Below are positions 33,594 through 44,530 of a DNA stretch of 64,000 nt, one piece after another. Both the position numbers and the translations under genes were made by a program. The stretch is from Rehmannia glutinosa (lineage: Eukaryota > Streptophyta > Magnoliopsida > Lamiales > Orobanchaceae). Position 1 is the stretch's first letter; each line of letters begins with the position of its first letter. The notes under the pieces are model-generated. The model was not told where the DNA came from. It ran no database searches and saw only the letters and a list, made by a program, of their open reading frames with translations. The DNA is taken from the NCBI GenBank assembly GCA_016081115.2, contig CM071936.1:87659943-87723942 (forward strand), written 5' to 3'.

Positions 33594-35085
33594 TGTTTGA
33601 TACATGTTTTTATCTTAATTTTGATGATTTTATTTTGTCACCAAAACAATGCTTTTAAAGGTTGTCCAAATACTCCTAAATGATTTAAAATGGTTTTAAT
33701 ATTTTAGGAGTATTTCCTCAAGTTTATTTTTGATAATAATGGACAACACTTTTAATGATTTTATTTCAATGAATTTTTCACTCCTTAACAAGGTTCCTAA
33801 ATGTTGTCTAAATACTCTCGATTGGTTTAAAATGTTTTTACTAAATTTTCGGAGTATTTCTTGGGTTTTATCTTTGACAAAAATTGGATAACATTTGCCT
33901 CGTGGTCGACCGTCGCTTCTATAGGGCAACCCATACGAAGATGTTTTTAGAAACAGAAAATGAGACGGAAGGAAAACAAGCGGTCGCCGGCCGCTCAAGG
34001 CCGCGTCGGCCGTCGGTCGCCGGTCGCCAATGATCGGCCAGCACTGCAAGTTTCATTTTTGAAACAGACTTAAACTCTTCGTTTTTTTGTTTAGGGGGAA
34101 CGGTTGAAACAGGGGTCGATCGGTCGAAGCCTACATCGACCGGTCGCCCTGTTGTAATTTTCAAAGGGTTCTTATTTTCTCTTATTTAAATGCGGCCGCC
34201 CGTGTTTTGACAAAAAAAAATATGACCGTTTGACAAACAGACACATTTCCTTAATTTGTGGGATTGATTTCTAACAGCTATATTCTTGATTTTAATTGTA
34301 TTTTTCTGTAGATTTTCAATCCCCAAGAGGAGCCTATGCTTGATCAATCATCTCCTATAAATAGAGGAAGTTTTGGAGCGACCAATACAACAATAGAGAT
34401 ACAACACAACAAGATACACTTCAAGCAAACACTTGGTCTTTCTTTGTTATTATTCTTGTTGTAAAATTGCCTAGCTTATCACTTTCACATCCTTGAGGTC
34501 TAGGCTATTCTTGATTACACTTTGCACTCAAATTGTATTATTCATCATTGAGTTGTAATCTTGATTTTTGGTTATCATTCAAACACAAGATATCCTTGTG
34601 AGTGTTCTTGTGGTAAGAGCACACTTGGATGATCTAGGTGATAGGTACAAGAGGATTGTGGTAATCTTCTTGTTGAGGTGTTGAAGAGTGTGGTGCTCTT
34701 CAAGGGTGAAGATTGTGGTAATCTTCACAAGGTGCCGTTTGGAGATTGTGGTAATCTTCAAGTGAGATTGTGGTAATCTCAAAGGTGGTGTTGAAGAAGA
34801 GTGTGGTGCTCTTCAAGGTGTTGGTGTAAGATTTTGTTGTAATAATTTTGGTAATTATTAATAAAATCGTTTTCTCTTTTCGAAATCCATCCCGAATATA
34901 CTGGGGTGGTAGAGGATTAGGCCCTAGGTGGGTTGAACCTCTTTAAATCGACGCGTGTTGCTTACATTCCGCACCTTTATATTTGTCTTTGAGCATTCGA
35001 TTCGAAAAAAAAGAGGGATAAATCGAAAAGATGGAGATAATCTATTCACCCCCCCTCTAGATTATCGTAGCCGCTTGGACTTACA
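33594..35085 (+). repeat. Copy A 5' LTR (1492 bp)
   Basis: Starts TGTTTGATACATG and ends GCTTGGACTTACA. It has two diverged tandem units of about 140 bases at its start, a CG-rich palindrome block (33895-34200) and a TATA box (TATAAATA, 34356-34363). Downstream, in R/U5, is an array of seven GTGGT-loop hairpins (34601-34814). Confidence 0.95.
34601..34814 (+). ncRNA. Seven-hairpin GTGGT-loop array in LTR leader
   Basis: Seven inverted repeats each enclose GTGGT: 34601-34625 (3' arm with a two-base bulge), 34648-34672 (CAAGAGGATT/AATCTTCTTG), 34681-34703 (TTGAAGAGT/GCTCTTCAA), 34706-34728 (GTGAAGATT/AATCTTCAC), 34739-34761 (TTGGAGATT/AATCTTCAA), 34763-34781 (TGAGATT/AATCTCA) and 34796-34814 (GAAGAGT/GCTCTTC). 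They lie about 240-450 bases after the TATA box, so they should be in the transcript leader before the primer site. The 3' LTR has the same array at 40581-40794. Function is unknown; packaging or dimerisation is a possibility. Confidence 0.75.
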
Positions 35086-35087
35086 AG

Positions 35088-35100
35088 TGGTATCAAAGCC
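35088..35100 (+). promoter_or_regulatory. Copy A primer-binding site
   Basis: TGGTATCAAAGCC starts two bases after the LTR. It matches the initiator-Met primer site TGGTATCAGAGCC with one difference (A for G), shared with copy B at 58341. Confidence 0.88.
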
Positions 35101-35153
35101 AAACTCTTTGGCAAGCTCGTTTCACATCGCGAGTGAAGAGAAACGATCATCGG

Positions 35154-36550
35154 CTACGAACGAAGCTCATCTTTCCGGCACCTCCATCACCAAGCCACCT
35201 CGGTTTGATTCCAAAAATTTTATATTTTGGAAAGAAAGAATGGAATGCTATTTACAAAGTTGCGGGTTCGACATTTGGAACACCGTCATTAATGGAGAAT
35301 CCATTCCGATGAAAGATACACCACACACCTCAAAAGGCTTCAAAAAGCTCAATGATGAAGAAAAGAAAATCATCTCCTTAAACGGTAAGGCTTTAAATAT
35401 TTTGTATTGTTCATTTACTAATTTAGAATATGAACATATTGTAGGAATAAAGTCGGCACATGAAGTGTGGCAAAAATTAGAAGCCATCTATGAAGTATTT
35501 GCAAATGAAAGGAGTCAAACAAAAGCATCTACTTCTCAAGATCATACAAGCTCAAATCTAAGGAATAAGCCTCCTACAACTTCCAATTATGAAGAAGTTG
35601 AATATTGTTTTATGGGCATCAATGAAGAAAATGAGGTATGTCTTAAACCCTCTACTTCCTATGATATTGTCATTCAAAATGATTATAGTGATTTACAAAA
35701 TGATTATGATGAACTTCAAAATGAATTCCAAAGCTTACTTGTTAGATACAAAAATTTGAAAAAGGAATTCAATATTTTGAAAAATGATAAGGATAGTTTA
35801 TTTACTTCTTATGAATCACTTTCATGTGCTCACACCACCACACTTGACAAGGTTAGAAACCTTGAAAAAGAAAATAGTACTCTTGTTGAGAATATTGATT
35901 GCATGAAAAATGATTTATTAAAATCCAACTTGAGTACCAATAAAATGTCCAATATTGTTGATATTCATAAGTGTGATAAAGGACTTGATCATAAGCCTAA
36001 TGTTGTTAATCATATGAAAAAGGATCAAGTCACTATGCATATTGGTCATTATGCTCCTAGAATTATTACATGTTTTTATTGCGGTAAAAAGGGTCATACG
36101 GTAAATACTTGTCGGGCTAGAAATAGCTCCAATTATTGTTGGAGACCTAAAAGTCTCAAGACTAATCCCAAAGGACCCAAATACATAAGGGTACCACAAA
36201 ACAATGTCATATTAGGTACCCAGCAAAATAATGATCGAAGAAAATTTATACCGCCAAGAAGACATCAAATGACCGTTTCATTTGATCAAAGAAGGAGAAA
36301 CTATTTTCGACAAAGCCAATTTCCAAGAAGAGGATATACTCAAAAATGGGAAGAATACAATCCTTGGAAATGGCTAAGACATCATCAACAAGATGATTTT
36401 CAAAGAGGAAGAGACCATCAACAATGGGAGGGTAACAAACCTTGGAAATGGAGTAATCAAAGAAGTCATCATCAACAAAATGACTTCTCAAGGGGAAGAT
36501 ATCATCAACAATGGGAACGACACAACCCATGGAAATGGCGTAATTGGTAA
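35154..36550 (+). CDS. gag: Copia-type gag with zinc knuckle, open frame
   Basis: A continuous open frame encodes a particle protein. The N-terminal part has KPPRFDSKNFIFWKERMECY and a UBN2-like gag core (IISLNGKALNILYCS, IVGIKSAHEVWQKLEAIYE). A coiled coil follows at about 35670-35900 (LQNDYDELQNEFQSLLVRYK). The zinc knuckle CFYCGKKGHTVNTC (36071-36112) fits CX2CX4HX4C. The C-terminus has three basic, aromatic repeats ending NPWKW or KPWKW (36340-36547). No ATG occurs in this frame between the LTR and ATG 35240, which lies inside the conserved FWKERM motif. I place the start near the ACG at 35154 (TNEAHLSG), which is uncertain. The frame is open back into the LTR. Confidence 0.85.
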
Positions 36551-39500
36551 CCCGTATCTCCCCATTCGAATATGCATTTTATTTGTCTATTATGCATGTT
36601 TTTATTTGTGTCTTATTTGCAAAATGAGTTTTCATATATTTATTTTAAAATTAAGGTCTTCAATATATATTTGTGGTTTTAAAATATTTTGAAAAGAAGA
36701 CCTTATATGATGTTTAAAAAAAAAAAAAAAAAAAAAAAAAACCTTGTGCATTTTTAGACTCAAGTGGTTTATCATATCTTATGGATTTTTATGGCATGAG
36801 CTTACTTGTGATATCTATTAGCCTACACTTTTATCATAATGATTTGTTCTAGATTTATTTTAAGAATTGTGTAGGATTTACATATTTTCACATATGGCCA
36901 TTTTGTCAAGAAAGGCATAAATTATCGAGGTACGTTTACTTGTGTTACTTTTACTCTTATAGACTCGATATATGTATTGCCATATGCCTATGTGCTTGTT
37001 TTTCATAGTATCTCATACAAGTGCCATTAAGAGGATTTTTAGATTTTTTGAAAGGCACTATTCGATATTTGATTGCACATATTTGCTTTGTCAACTTTTG
37101 TTCAAATACTTCTTTTAAATGAGGTCTCAATTATATGATATCGGATTTTCAAATTTCAAAGAGACTTTTTATAGCTTTCTTAAGCTTATTTGAACTTGCA
37201 TGATTTATTAGACTCTTGATGATATTCTAAATGCATAGTATGTGTTCCTTGCTTCATGGTCTATATATGTAGTGTCTACTTCTACTATGCTCTTATGCAA
37301 GATATTTTGTGATTGATGATTGAGGCATGTTTTTACACTTGGGCTATTTTTCTCTTGATTATATAAGAGATGCCGTTAATGAGTTTGTTGAGTTGTGTAG
37401 AAAATGAAATACTCCAAATATTTGGATGTAAATGTTCTATTATGAACACCTTAGATCATTTGGATGCCCAATAGTGATGAAGAAGACAAATTCCTAAATT
37501 GATGCTTCAAGATGAAGATTGGTTTTTAGAATTACAAGAGGAGCTAAAAAGGAAATGATACTTGGAAGTTGATGCCATGTCTTTCATCACAAACGATTAT
37601 AAATGCAAAAAGGGTATTCCGGAACAAACTCGATGACCAAGGCAACATTGGTCGAACTAAGGCGAGATATGGTTTTCTAAGTTGATGTAAGGAGTACTTG
37701 AAATGAGCATGATTTCTTGCTTGGACTTCAAATTATTCAATGCCAAGTAGATGGTTACATTTCAAAAGAACTCTTGAAGGAGTTAGGCATTGAAGAAGGA
37801 AGAATCATTCCAACCTCTATGGCTATCAATGAAGAGATTGACAAAGGTTGAGAAAGGCATGTCGGTTGACAAACAAATTCGAGGTATGTCTTCTTGTATT
37901 ATTCCTATAGACTCGACATTCCATATGCCTTATGTCTATATGCTCGATTTCAAAAACTATCCCAACGAATCTCATTAAAGTGCCATTAAAAGAAATTTTC
38001 AAATATTTGAAAGGCACTTCTTCTTATGACTTGTTGTATCCAAAGCTTTAAAACGTTCTTTTTTTCGGGATAACAAGTTTGATATCTATTATACGGTTAT
38101 TCGTATTCAAAATTTGGTTAAATCATAATTGAACTAAACATATTGAGATTCGATATATTTTTTAAGGGTTGTGATTTTTAAAAAAAAACTTGAGATGTGT
38201 TTAATTCCGTCTCAAGGATAACTCATGGACTTTTTTAAATCGCCACCGCCGAGTATTTTACCTCATTTCGAGCTTGATTATAACATAATGTATATTGAAT
38301 GAGGTCTACGTTTGCATTTTGCACGTTTTTAAAACTTAGGGCGAAAAATCGGATTTTTGGATAAACCCGGATTTTTCAAACGAACCATAACATAGTGATG
38401 GGCGCCGGGCGAGGCGGCCGTGTCGCCCACTAGCTCGACCGGCCGCCCATGCCTGGACGGTCGCCCTCGGATGATTTTTTGGCTAAAAATAGTTCTTTTA
38501 CTTCGCCATTTTGGCTTATTTTGTCCATTTTTCGTCCCCTTCGCAAATTGCACACAAATTTCACTCCAAATCTGTTTTATTGCATACATTTTATATTTTG
38601 GGGATTATCTAGCTCGGTTATCATCATCATTGCTCGACTTTACCGATTGATTGGTAAGAATTTCACTATCTTTAGCTCAATTAGGTTGAACCCTTGAGTT
38701 TGTGGCTTATATGTATTTTTCTTGATGTAATTCATATATGTTTGTGATGAGCTTATTGATTATTGATGAATGATATTTGTTATATTGTATTTGGTGATGA
38801 AAAACTTGGCTTGATTACATTTACAAGGGCTATATATATTATTTTCTAATTTTGACGCCCGCCAAGTGTTCGATAAAACGTTTCAATGAAAAATTCATCA
38901 CCTACATGATTCTCTCGATTTCAAAAGTCTCATATATTTATAGAGATCATGTTTTTGCAAATGAAATGATTTTTCATAAGCTTCTACAAGTCGTATGATT
39001 CGACTTTTCCCTCCTATTTGGTTTATAAGTTTCACTATTCAAATAGCTCGATACATCGGTTTTGTTGCGCACTTTGATATGAATATATGGTGTTTTCACC
39101 ATCCTAACATTCTTTTTGATGATTCCAAAGGGGGAGAAAAACAGGATATTGGCTCATTAGCTCAAAGAAGCTAATAAAAGCGTGTCATATAAGCTATAAG
39201 CTATGGCTCATAAAAGCCATAAGTTGTGATTTGTTCTTAGTCCAATTATTGCTTGATGGACTTATATAATTGATTAATGATGTTTTGTGACAGGAGGAGC
39301 TTATAAGCTCTTGAGTAAATTGTAAAAGCTAAAGCTTTTAGCTTATGGATTATTGCTCTTACATTATTCTTGATGTGCTTGTTGATAGGGGGAGCTTGTG
39401 CTTATTATTGAAAAATATTTACTCCCTACTTGGTTGCTTTAATATTCTTTGGAAATTTTGGTTGCTTCCAAACGGTCAAATATTTTTACCGGAAAATCTT

Positions 39501-39554
39501 TGCAAAAATTGCTCTCTTAGTTTGTGTAAAAATTGTTTTGGTTTGTAATCATCA
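36551..39554 (+). other. Copy A 3' noncoding region
   Basis: Three kilobases without a coding domain; no pol motif in any frame. A run of 26 A lies at 36716-36741. A block at about 36900-37060 is repeated in diverged form at 37855-38020 (ATAGACTCGA, CATATGCCTTATGTCTATAT, AAGTGCCATTAA). A CG-rich palindrome cluster sits at 38400-38466. Several AGCTTATAAGCT-like inverted repeats occur at 39160-39350, shortly before the polypurine tract. Confidence 0.75.
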
Positions 39555-39568
39555 AAAAGGGGGAGATT

Positions 39569-41065
39569 GTTTGATACATGTTTTTATCTTAATTTTGATG
39601 ATTTTATTTTGTCACCAAAACAATGCTTTTAAAGGTTGTCCAAATACTCCTAAATGATTTAAAATGGTTTTTAATATTTTAGGAGTATTTCCTCAAGTTT
39701 ATTTTTGATAATAATGGACAACACTTTTAATGATTTTATTTCAATGAATTTTTCACTCCTTAACAAGGTTCCTAAATGTTGTCTAAATACTCTCGATTGG
39801 ATTAAAATGTTTTTACTAAATTTTCGGAGTATTTCTTGGGTTTTATCTTTGACAAAAATTGGACAACATTTTGCCGTGGTCGGCCTGGTCGCTCTATAGG
39901 GCAACCCATACACGAAGATGTTTTTAGAAACAGAAAATGAGACGGAAGGAAAAACAAGCGGTCGCCGTGCCGCTCAGGCGTCGGACGGTCGGTCGGCGGT
40001 CATGCCAATGATCGACAGTGTACACAAGTTTCATTTTGAAACAGACTTAAACTCTTCGTTTTTTTGTTTAGGGGACCGGTTGAAGCAGGGTCGACCGGTC
40101 GAAGCCTACGTCGACCGGTCGCCTGTTGTAATTTTCAAAGGGTTCTTATTTTCTCTTATTTACGTATGCGACGGTCGCTCTGTGTTTTGATGAAAAAAAT
40201 ATGACCGTTTTGACAAAGAGACACATTTCCTTAATTTGTGGGATTGATTTCTAACAACTATATTCTTGATTTTAATTGTATTTTTCTGTAGATTTTCAAT
40301 CCCCAAGAGGAGCCTATGCTTGATCAATCATCTCCTATAAATAGAGGAAGTTTTGGAGCAACCAATACAACAATAGAGATACAACACAACAAGATACACT
40401 TCAAGCAAACACTTGGTCTTTCTTTGTTATTATTCTTGTTGTAAAATTGCCTAGCTTATCACTTTCACATCCTTGAGGTCTAGGCTATTCTTGATTACAC
40501 TTTGCACTCAAATTGTATTATTCATCATTGAGTTGTAATCTTGATTTTTGGTTATCATTCAAACACAAGATATCCTTGTGAGTGTTCTTGTGGTAAGAGC
40601 ACACTTGGATGATCTAGGTGATAGGTACAAGAGGATTGTGGTAATCTTCTTGTTGAGGTGTTGAAGAGTGTGGTGCTCTTCGAGGGTGAAGATTGTGGTA
40701 ATCTTCACAAGGTGCCGTTTGGAGATTGTGGTAATCTTCAAGTGAGATTGTGGTAATCTCAAAGGTGGTGTTGAAGAAGAGTGTGGTGCTCTTCAAGGTG
40801 TTGGTGTAAGATTTTGTTGTAATAATTTTGGTAATTATTAATAAAATCTTTTTCTCTTTTCGAAATCCATCCCGGATATCTTTGGGGTGGTAGAGGATTA
40901 GGCCCTAGGTGGGTTGAACCTCTTTAAATCGACGCGTGTTGCTTACATTCCGCACCTTTATATTTGTCTTTGAGCATTCGATTCGAAAAAAAAGAGGGAT
41001 AAATCGAAAAGATGGAGATAATCTATTCACCCCCCTCTAGATTATCGTAGCCGCTTGGACTTACA
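39569..41065 (+). repeat. Copy A 3' LTR (1497 bp)
   Basis: Starts TGTTTGATACATG and ends ACTTACA, followed by the ATTTC target duplication. The TATA box is at 40336-40343 and the hairpin array at 40581-40794. Differences from the 5' LTR cluster in the CG-rich segment (39874-40190). Confidence 0.95.
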
Positions 41066-41070
41066 ATTTC

Positions 41071-42241
41071 GAGCCTCTGACCAACGTGAACTGTGTAATC
41101 TGGATCTTGATCTGCAAAAACACAATATTTAGATATTAAAACAACAAATTCAGAATACTATTTACACAGATTTTAAATGTATCGTGTAAATCCATATTTA
41201 GAGAACATGAACGTATGGTGCAAAATTGAACTCACCAATATTTGTTGTATAAGTACACATATTTAATGCCATTTGTGTTCATAATTAATACTTTAAACAT
41301 ATATTAGATGCATTGTTAATAGGCAAAAACGTATTTAGGGAATACATTATATGTGAGACACTATATATTAGAATCTATATGTACTACATATATTTCATTC
41401 TAAATATACACATTTGAGACACTATACAAGACATTTCATTAATACCAACTGAACACACATATGTACGGAAGCTATTTTGGATATATTATAGGTGATACAC
41501 ATTTTTCATAATAAATACACAGATTCGAGACACTATATACACACTTCATTAATACTAACTAAACACACATATGTACAGAAGCTATATGTGTTACATTATA
41601 TGTGATACATATTTTTCATAATAAATACACAAATTCGAAACACTATACACGGATATCATTAATACGAACTAAACACATGTGCTCTAAGCATATAATATAC
41701 ACGAGTTACGATTTGCAAAGCTATATGCATGTAATTACAAAGCTATATGCACAGAATTATAAAGCTATATGCACAGAATTCCAAAGCTATATGTATCTGT
41801 ATCTGTGACATTGCAATACTGATCCCGTTGATGTGGATTTTTCGGTGTTTTTGATCACGAGAATATTTGTTGGTTCGATTTTTGCGTAGGATTTCTGTGT
41901 TTTTTATGTTGCTTTGATCGTGGGAGAAGACGATGATAAAGGCTAATATTTGGACGCTGGGAGAAGACCGCTTTGATCGTGGGTTTTTTTCCGGTTTTGG
42001 ACGATGCTTTCACGTTTGGAAGAAGAAGATGGTGATTATGGTAAGATTCTATTCCTTGATTTTAGGAAAACTTGATTATTTGGTGATTTTAACATTCCAA
42101 TTGTACCTCTATTTGGTCCCCACTATTTTTTAATTACTCTAAAGTGCCATTAAATCCTAGCCTTTTATTTTATTTGGTTGAAGGGTGTAGATTGAGTCTC
42201 ATGTTCCTACCTATAGCTATGGTCTCATAGGATCTCATCCC
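41071..42241. other. MULE right part with short tandem repeats
   Basis: Beyond the split FAR1 exon (41071-41115, minus) the sequence is AT-rich with ATACACATTT- and CGAGACACTATA-like repeats. Four copies of AAAGCTATATGCACAGAATT lie at 41717-41800. A plus-strand exon-like stretch at 42005-42040 ends at GTAAG, but no gene could be assembled. Confidence 0.55.
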
Positions 42242-42276
42242 TATATATATATATATATCACATATATATATATATA
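42242..42276. repeat. TA microsatellite between two MULE ends
   Basis: Two TA runs flank a short CACA-type interruption. The outward ends of both MULEs meet here. Confidence 0.85.
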
Positions 42277-43298
42277 GGGATTGGTTCAAATGAGACCAAT
42301 CCCTTTAGGTTAGTCCATAAGAACACTTATGGACTCTTGATTTAAAATTCTGGATGGTATAGATCATTTTAGTTAATTTAGGCTTATAGGAGTATAATTG
42401 TACTTTATATTTAATCAGTTTTGTTAATTGGACGGTTATTAGCTATTTTTAAGGAAACATAATCCTACATTTTCAGTTACCCGATTTTTAGGGAGGAAAA
42501 ATCATCAACTTCAAGCGTTTTTTTCAAAATTGACACTTCTTTCAGCCATATTTGTGAACAGTCGTTTTATTGTATACTTAGTTCAGTGGACTTGTATACT
42601 TAGTCATGTTTTATTGTATATTTAGTTCAGTGGATTTGTATACTTGGTTCAGTGGAATTGTATTCTTAGTTATATAACTAGTTTAGTAAGTAGTTTAGTG
42701 AATTTGTATACTTAGTTCTGTGGATTTGTATACTTAGTTATATAAGTAATTCAATGGAATTGTATATTTAGTTTAGTGTAATTGTATACTTAGTTAAATG
42801 TTTTTGTACACTTAGTAATATTTTAATGTATAATTAGTTCAATGTAATTGTATACTTAGTTAAATGTTTCTATATACTTAGTAATGTTTTAATGTACATG
42901 TAGTTTAGTGTAATTGTATACTTAGTTAATTGTTTTTGTATACTTAGTAATATTTTAATGTATAGTTAGTCGAGTGTAATTGTGTACTTTTCAATAAATG
43001 TTGCATGATTCTGTTGCCATATTTGAATAATTTGCAGGTTCGAATGGGAAGGGAGAGAAAGGAAAGGTGAATCGCTCGATTATGGGGGCGTGATCAATAC
43101 AAGATCACGTCCCTAATTTTTAGGAATCGGTTACTATATATAATTTGTTGGATTCCTATTTTACCCCCTCCAATGTATATTTTCATATGAAAAGCTGTAT
43201 AGATTTATTTAGATCTTGGCCATTGATTTATGTTTTTGATGGTGTAGATTTGGTTATATGGTCTTACCTAGGAGGGTGGTCTCACACGATCCCCTCCC
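42277..43298. mobile_element. Small MULE-like element with minisatellite core
   Basis: The left end GGGATTGGTTCAAATGAGACC and the reverse complement of the right end (GGGAGGGGATCGTGTGAGACC) are similar to each other and to the larger MULE. Both ends are in (TA)n. The centre (42545-42985) is a degenerate minisatellite of TTGTATACTTAGTT and TTAATGTATA(A/G)TTAG-like units. There is no coding sequence. It sits next to the large MULE, separated only by a TA microsatellite. Confidence 0.75.
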
Positions 43299-44149
43299 TA
43301 TATATATATTACATTTCATTAATTTTGAGAAAATTAATACTAATAGTTTACTTATTTTACAAATATTATTTACAATATAATACATCATCTTCAGATTTAT
43401 TATGAAAAAATAAATTTGTATCAATATATTAGTTTTATGGAAAACAATCTACAATATTTATTTAATATAATTTTTTTTTAAAATTTAATAGATAGCTTTT
43501 TTTTCCCAAAAAATAACTTATATGAATTTATTAATGTTATTAAATAAAATTAAAAATAATAGTAGGGACAATTAGGTCTTTTAATAAAGGAATAGGAGGA
43601 TAAAATGCTATATATTTTAATAGAATAAAGGGGTAAAGTGATATTGATTGATAGTATAAGGAGGTAACGTAATACAATTAAAACTACAAGGGATACAGTG
43701 ATGTTCAATTACAATTTAGAGGGGTAAAGTGAGATTTACCCAAATATTTTTCATGAGTTAGTGTGCTTGAAGAATTTTGAAATTAGCACAACATCATAAC
43801 AAATATTATATTTTGGATCACACTTTTGACTAACAATTTATTTGGGAGTACTTTTAAACACTATTCTAAAAATTCTCGTAGTCCCGTATTGTATGTGAGC
43901 TATATATATACATATATTTTGTAAAATAAATTATGGATAGTCTCGCCATTTTAATATTGCAGTTGGTAAAAAAGCTATATTAATGACTTGGTAAATCATT
44001 GTGAATATCATATTAAAAGTGTAAATAGTCATAAAAATGTATGAACAAGAATAAGTTGGTGCCTGTGAGTCCATATTATATCGATTGTTTGGGATGGGAT
44101 GGGGGGCACAAAATTGCAAATTGGTCCTTAAATGGGTTGTCAAAATTCG
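43299..44149. other. Unassigned AT-rich intergenic DNA
   Basis: No gene was seen. At 43560-43740 phrases like AGGGGTAAAGTGAGATTTAC suggest a dispersed short repeat related to 22430-22720, without defined ends. Confidence 0.45.
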
Positions 44150-44530
44150 TCATGTTCGATTTCAAATTTTAATTTGTTCATGTAAGTTTTAAAATTGCTC
44201 AATCTCAATTTTATTGTCGCCAGAATATTACAAAACCACCTGAAATTGACATCTGACTCGCACGTAACTTCTAAAATTGGATTTTTTTTTCCGGGCTATT
44301 TTTATGTGATATGACAAATATTAATCCACATTAAGCTTAAAATTGTAACTGTTGATGATGTGGATTAATAATATCAATCATATTACCCAAAAATAGGCGG
44401 AAATCGAAAATCCCAAGTTTTAGGGGATCACGTGGTCAAGTGTCAATTTTCGATTGCTTTGCAATATTCCGAAATAATAGGATTAAAATTGAGCAATTTA
44501 CTTACAGGATCAAACTAGAATTTTAAACAT
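44150..44530. mobile_element. Probable MITE with long inverted ends
   Basis: The left segment AAATTGCTCAATCTCAATTT with CCAGAATATT matches the reverse complement of the right segment (AAATTGCTCAATTTTAATCC with GGAATATT). The GATTT-rich flanks are also inverted. No target duplication was defined. Confidence 0.5.

Larger units (their letters stand above)
33594..41065 (+). mobile_element. Gag-only LTR retrotransposon (TR-GAG-like), copy A
   Basis: The element has LTRs at 33594-35085 and 39569-41065, flanked by perfect target duplications ATTTC (33589-33593 and 41066-41070). It has a Met-type primer site, one long open gag frame, about 3 kb of noncoding DNA and a polypurine tract (AAAAAGGGGGAGAT, to 39568). 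No protease, integrase, reverse transcriptase or RNase H is present. This structure fits TR-GAG elements, non-autonomous relatives of copia elements. The near-identical LTRs outside a CG-rich segment and the intact frame indicate a young copy. Confidence 0.92.
30473..42241 (+). mobile_element. MULE with ULP1-like and FAR1-like genes
   Basis: The left end GGGATATGATCAAATGAGACC (30473) is similar to the reverse complement of the right end (42241), which starts GGGATGAGATCCTATGAGACC. Both then have a TAGGTA(A/G)GAACAT block. Both ends lie in TA microsatellites, a common MULE target. Inside are a ULP1-like protease gene (plus), tandem repeats and a FAR1-like exon (minus). A complete gag-only LTR element (33594-41065) is inserted within it, so the MULE proper is about 4.3 kb. 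The inverted repeats are diverged (roughly two thirds identical by eye). Confidence 0.72.

Noticed and set aside
34955..35153. Gag frame extending upstream into the LTR as a longer protein
   Set aside because: No ATG is present, and the extension is LTR and primer-site sequence. It is more likely an open frame by chance, though it is noted in the start-codon finding.
36716..36741. A26 run as evidence of a processed retrocopy or poly(A) tail
   Set aside because: It lies inside an LTR element, and the matching site in copy B has only a few A, so it is a local homopolymer expansion.
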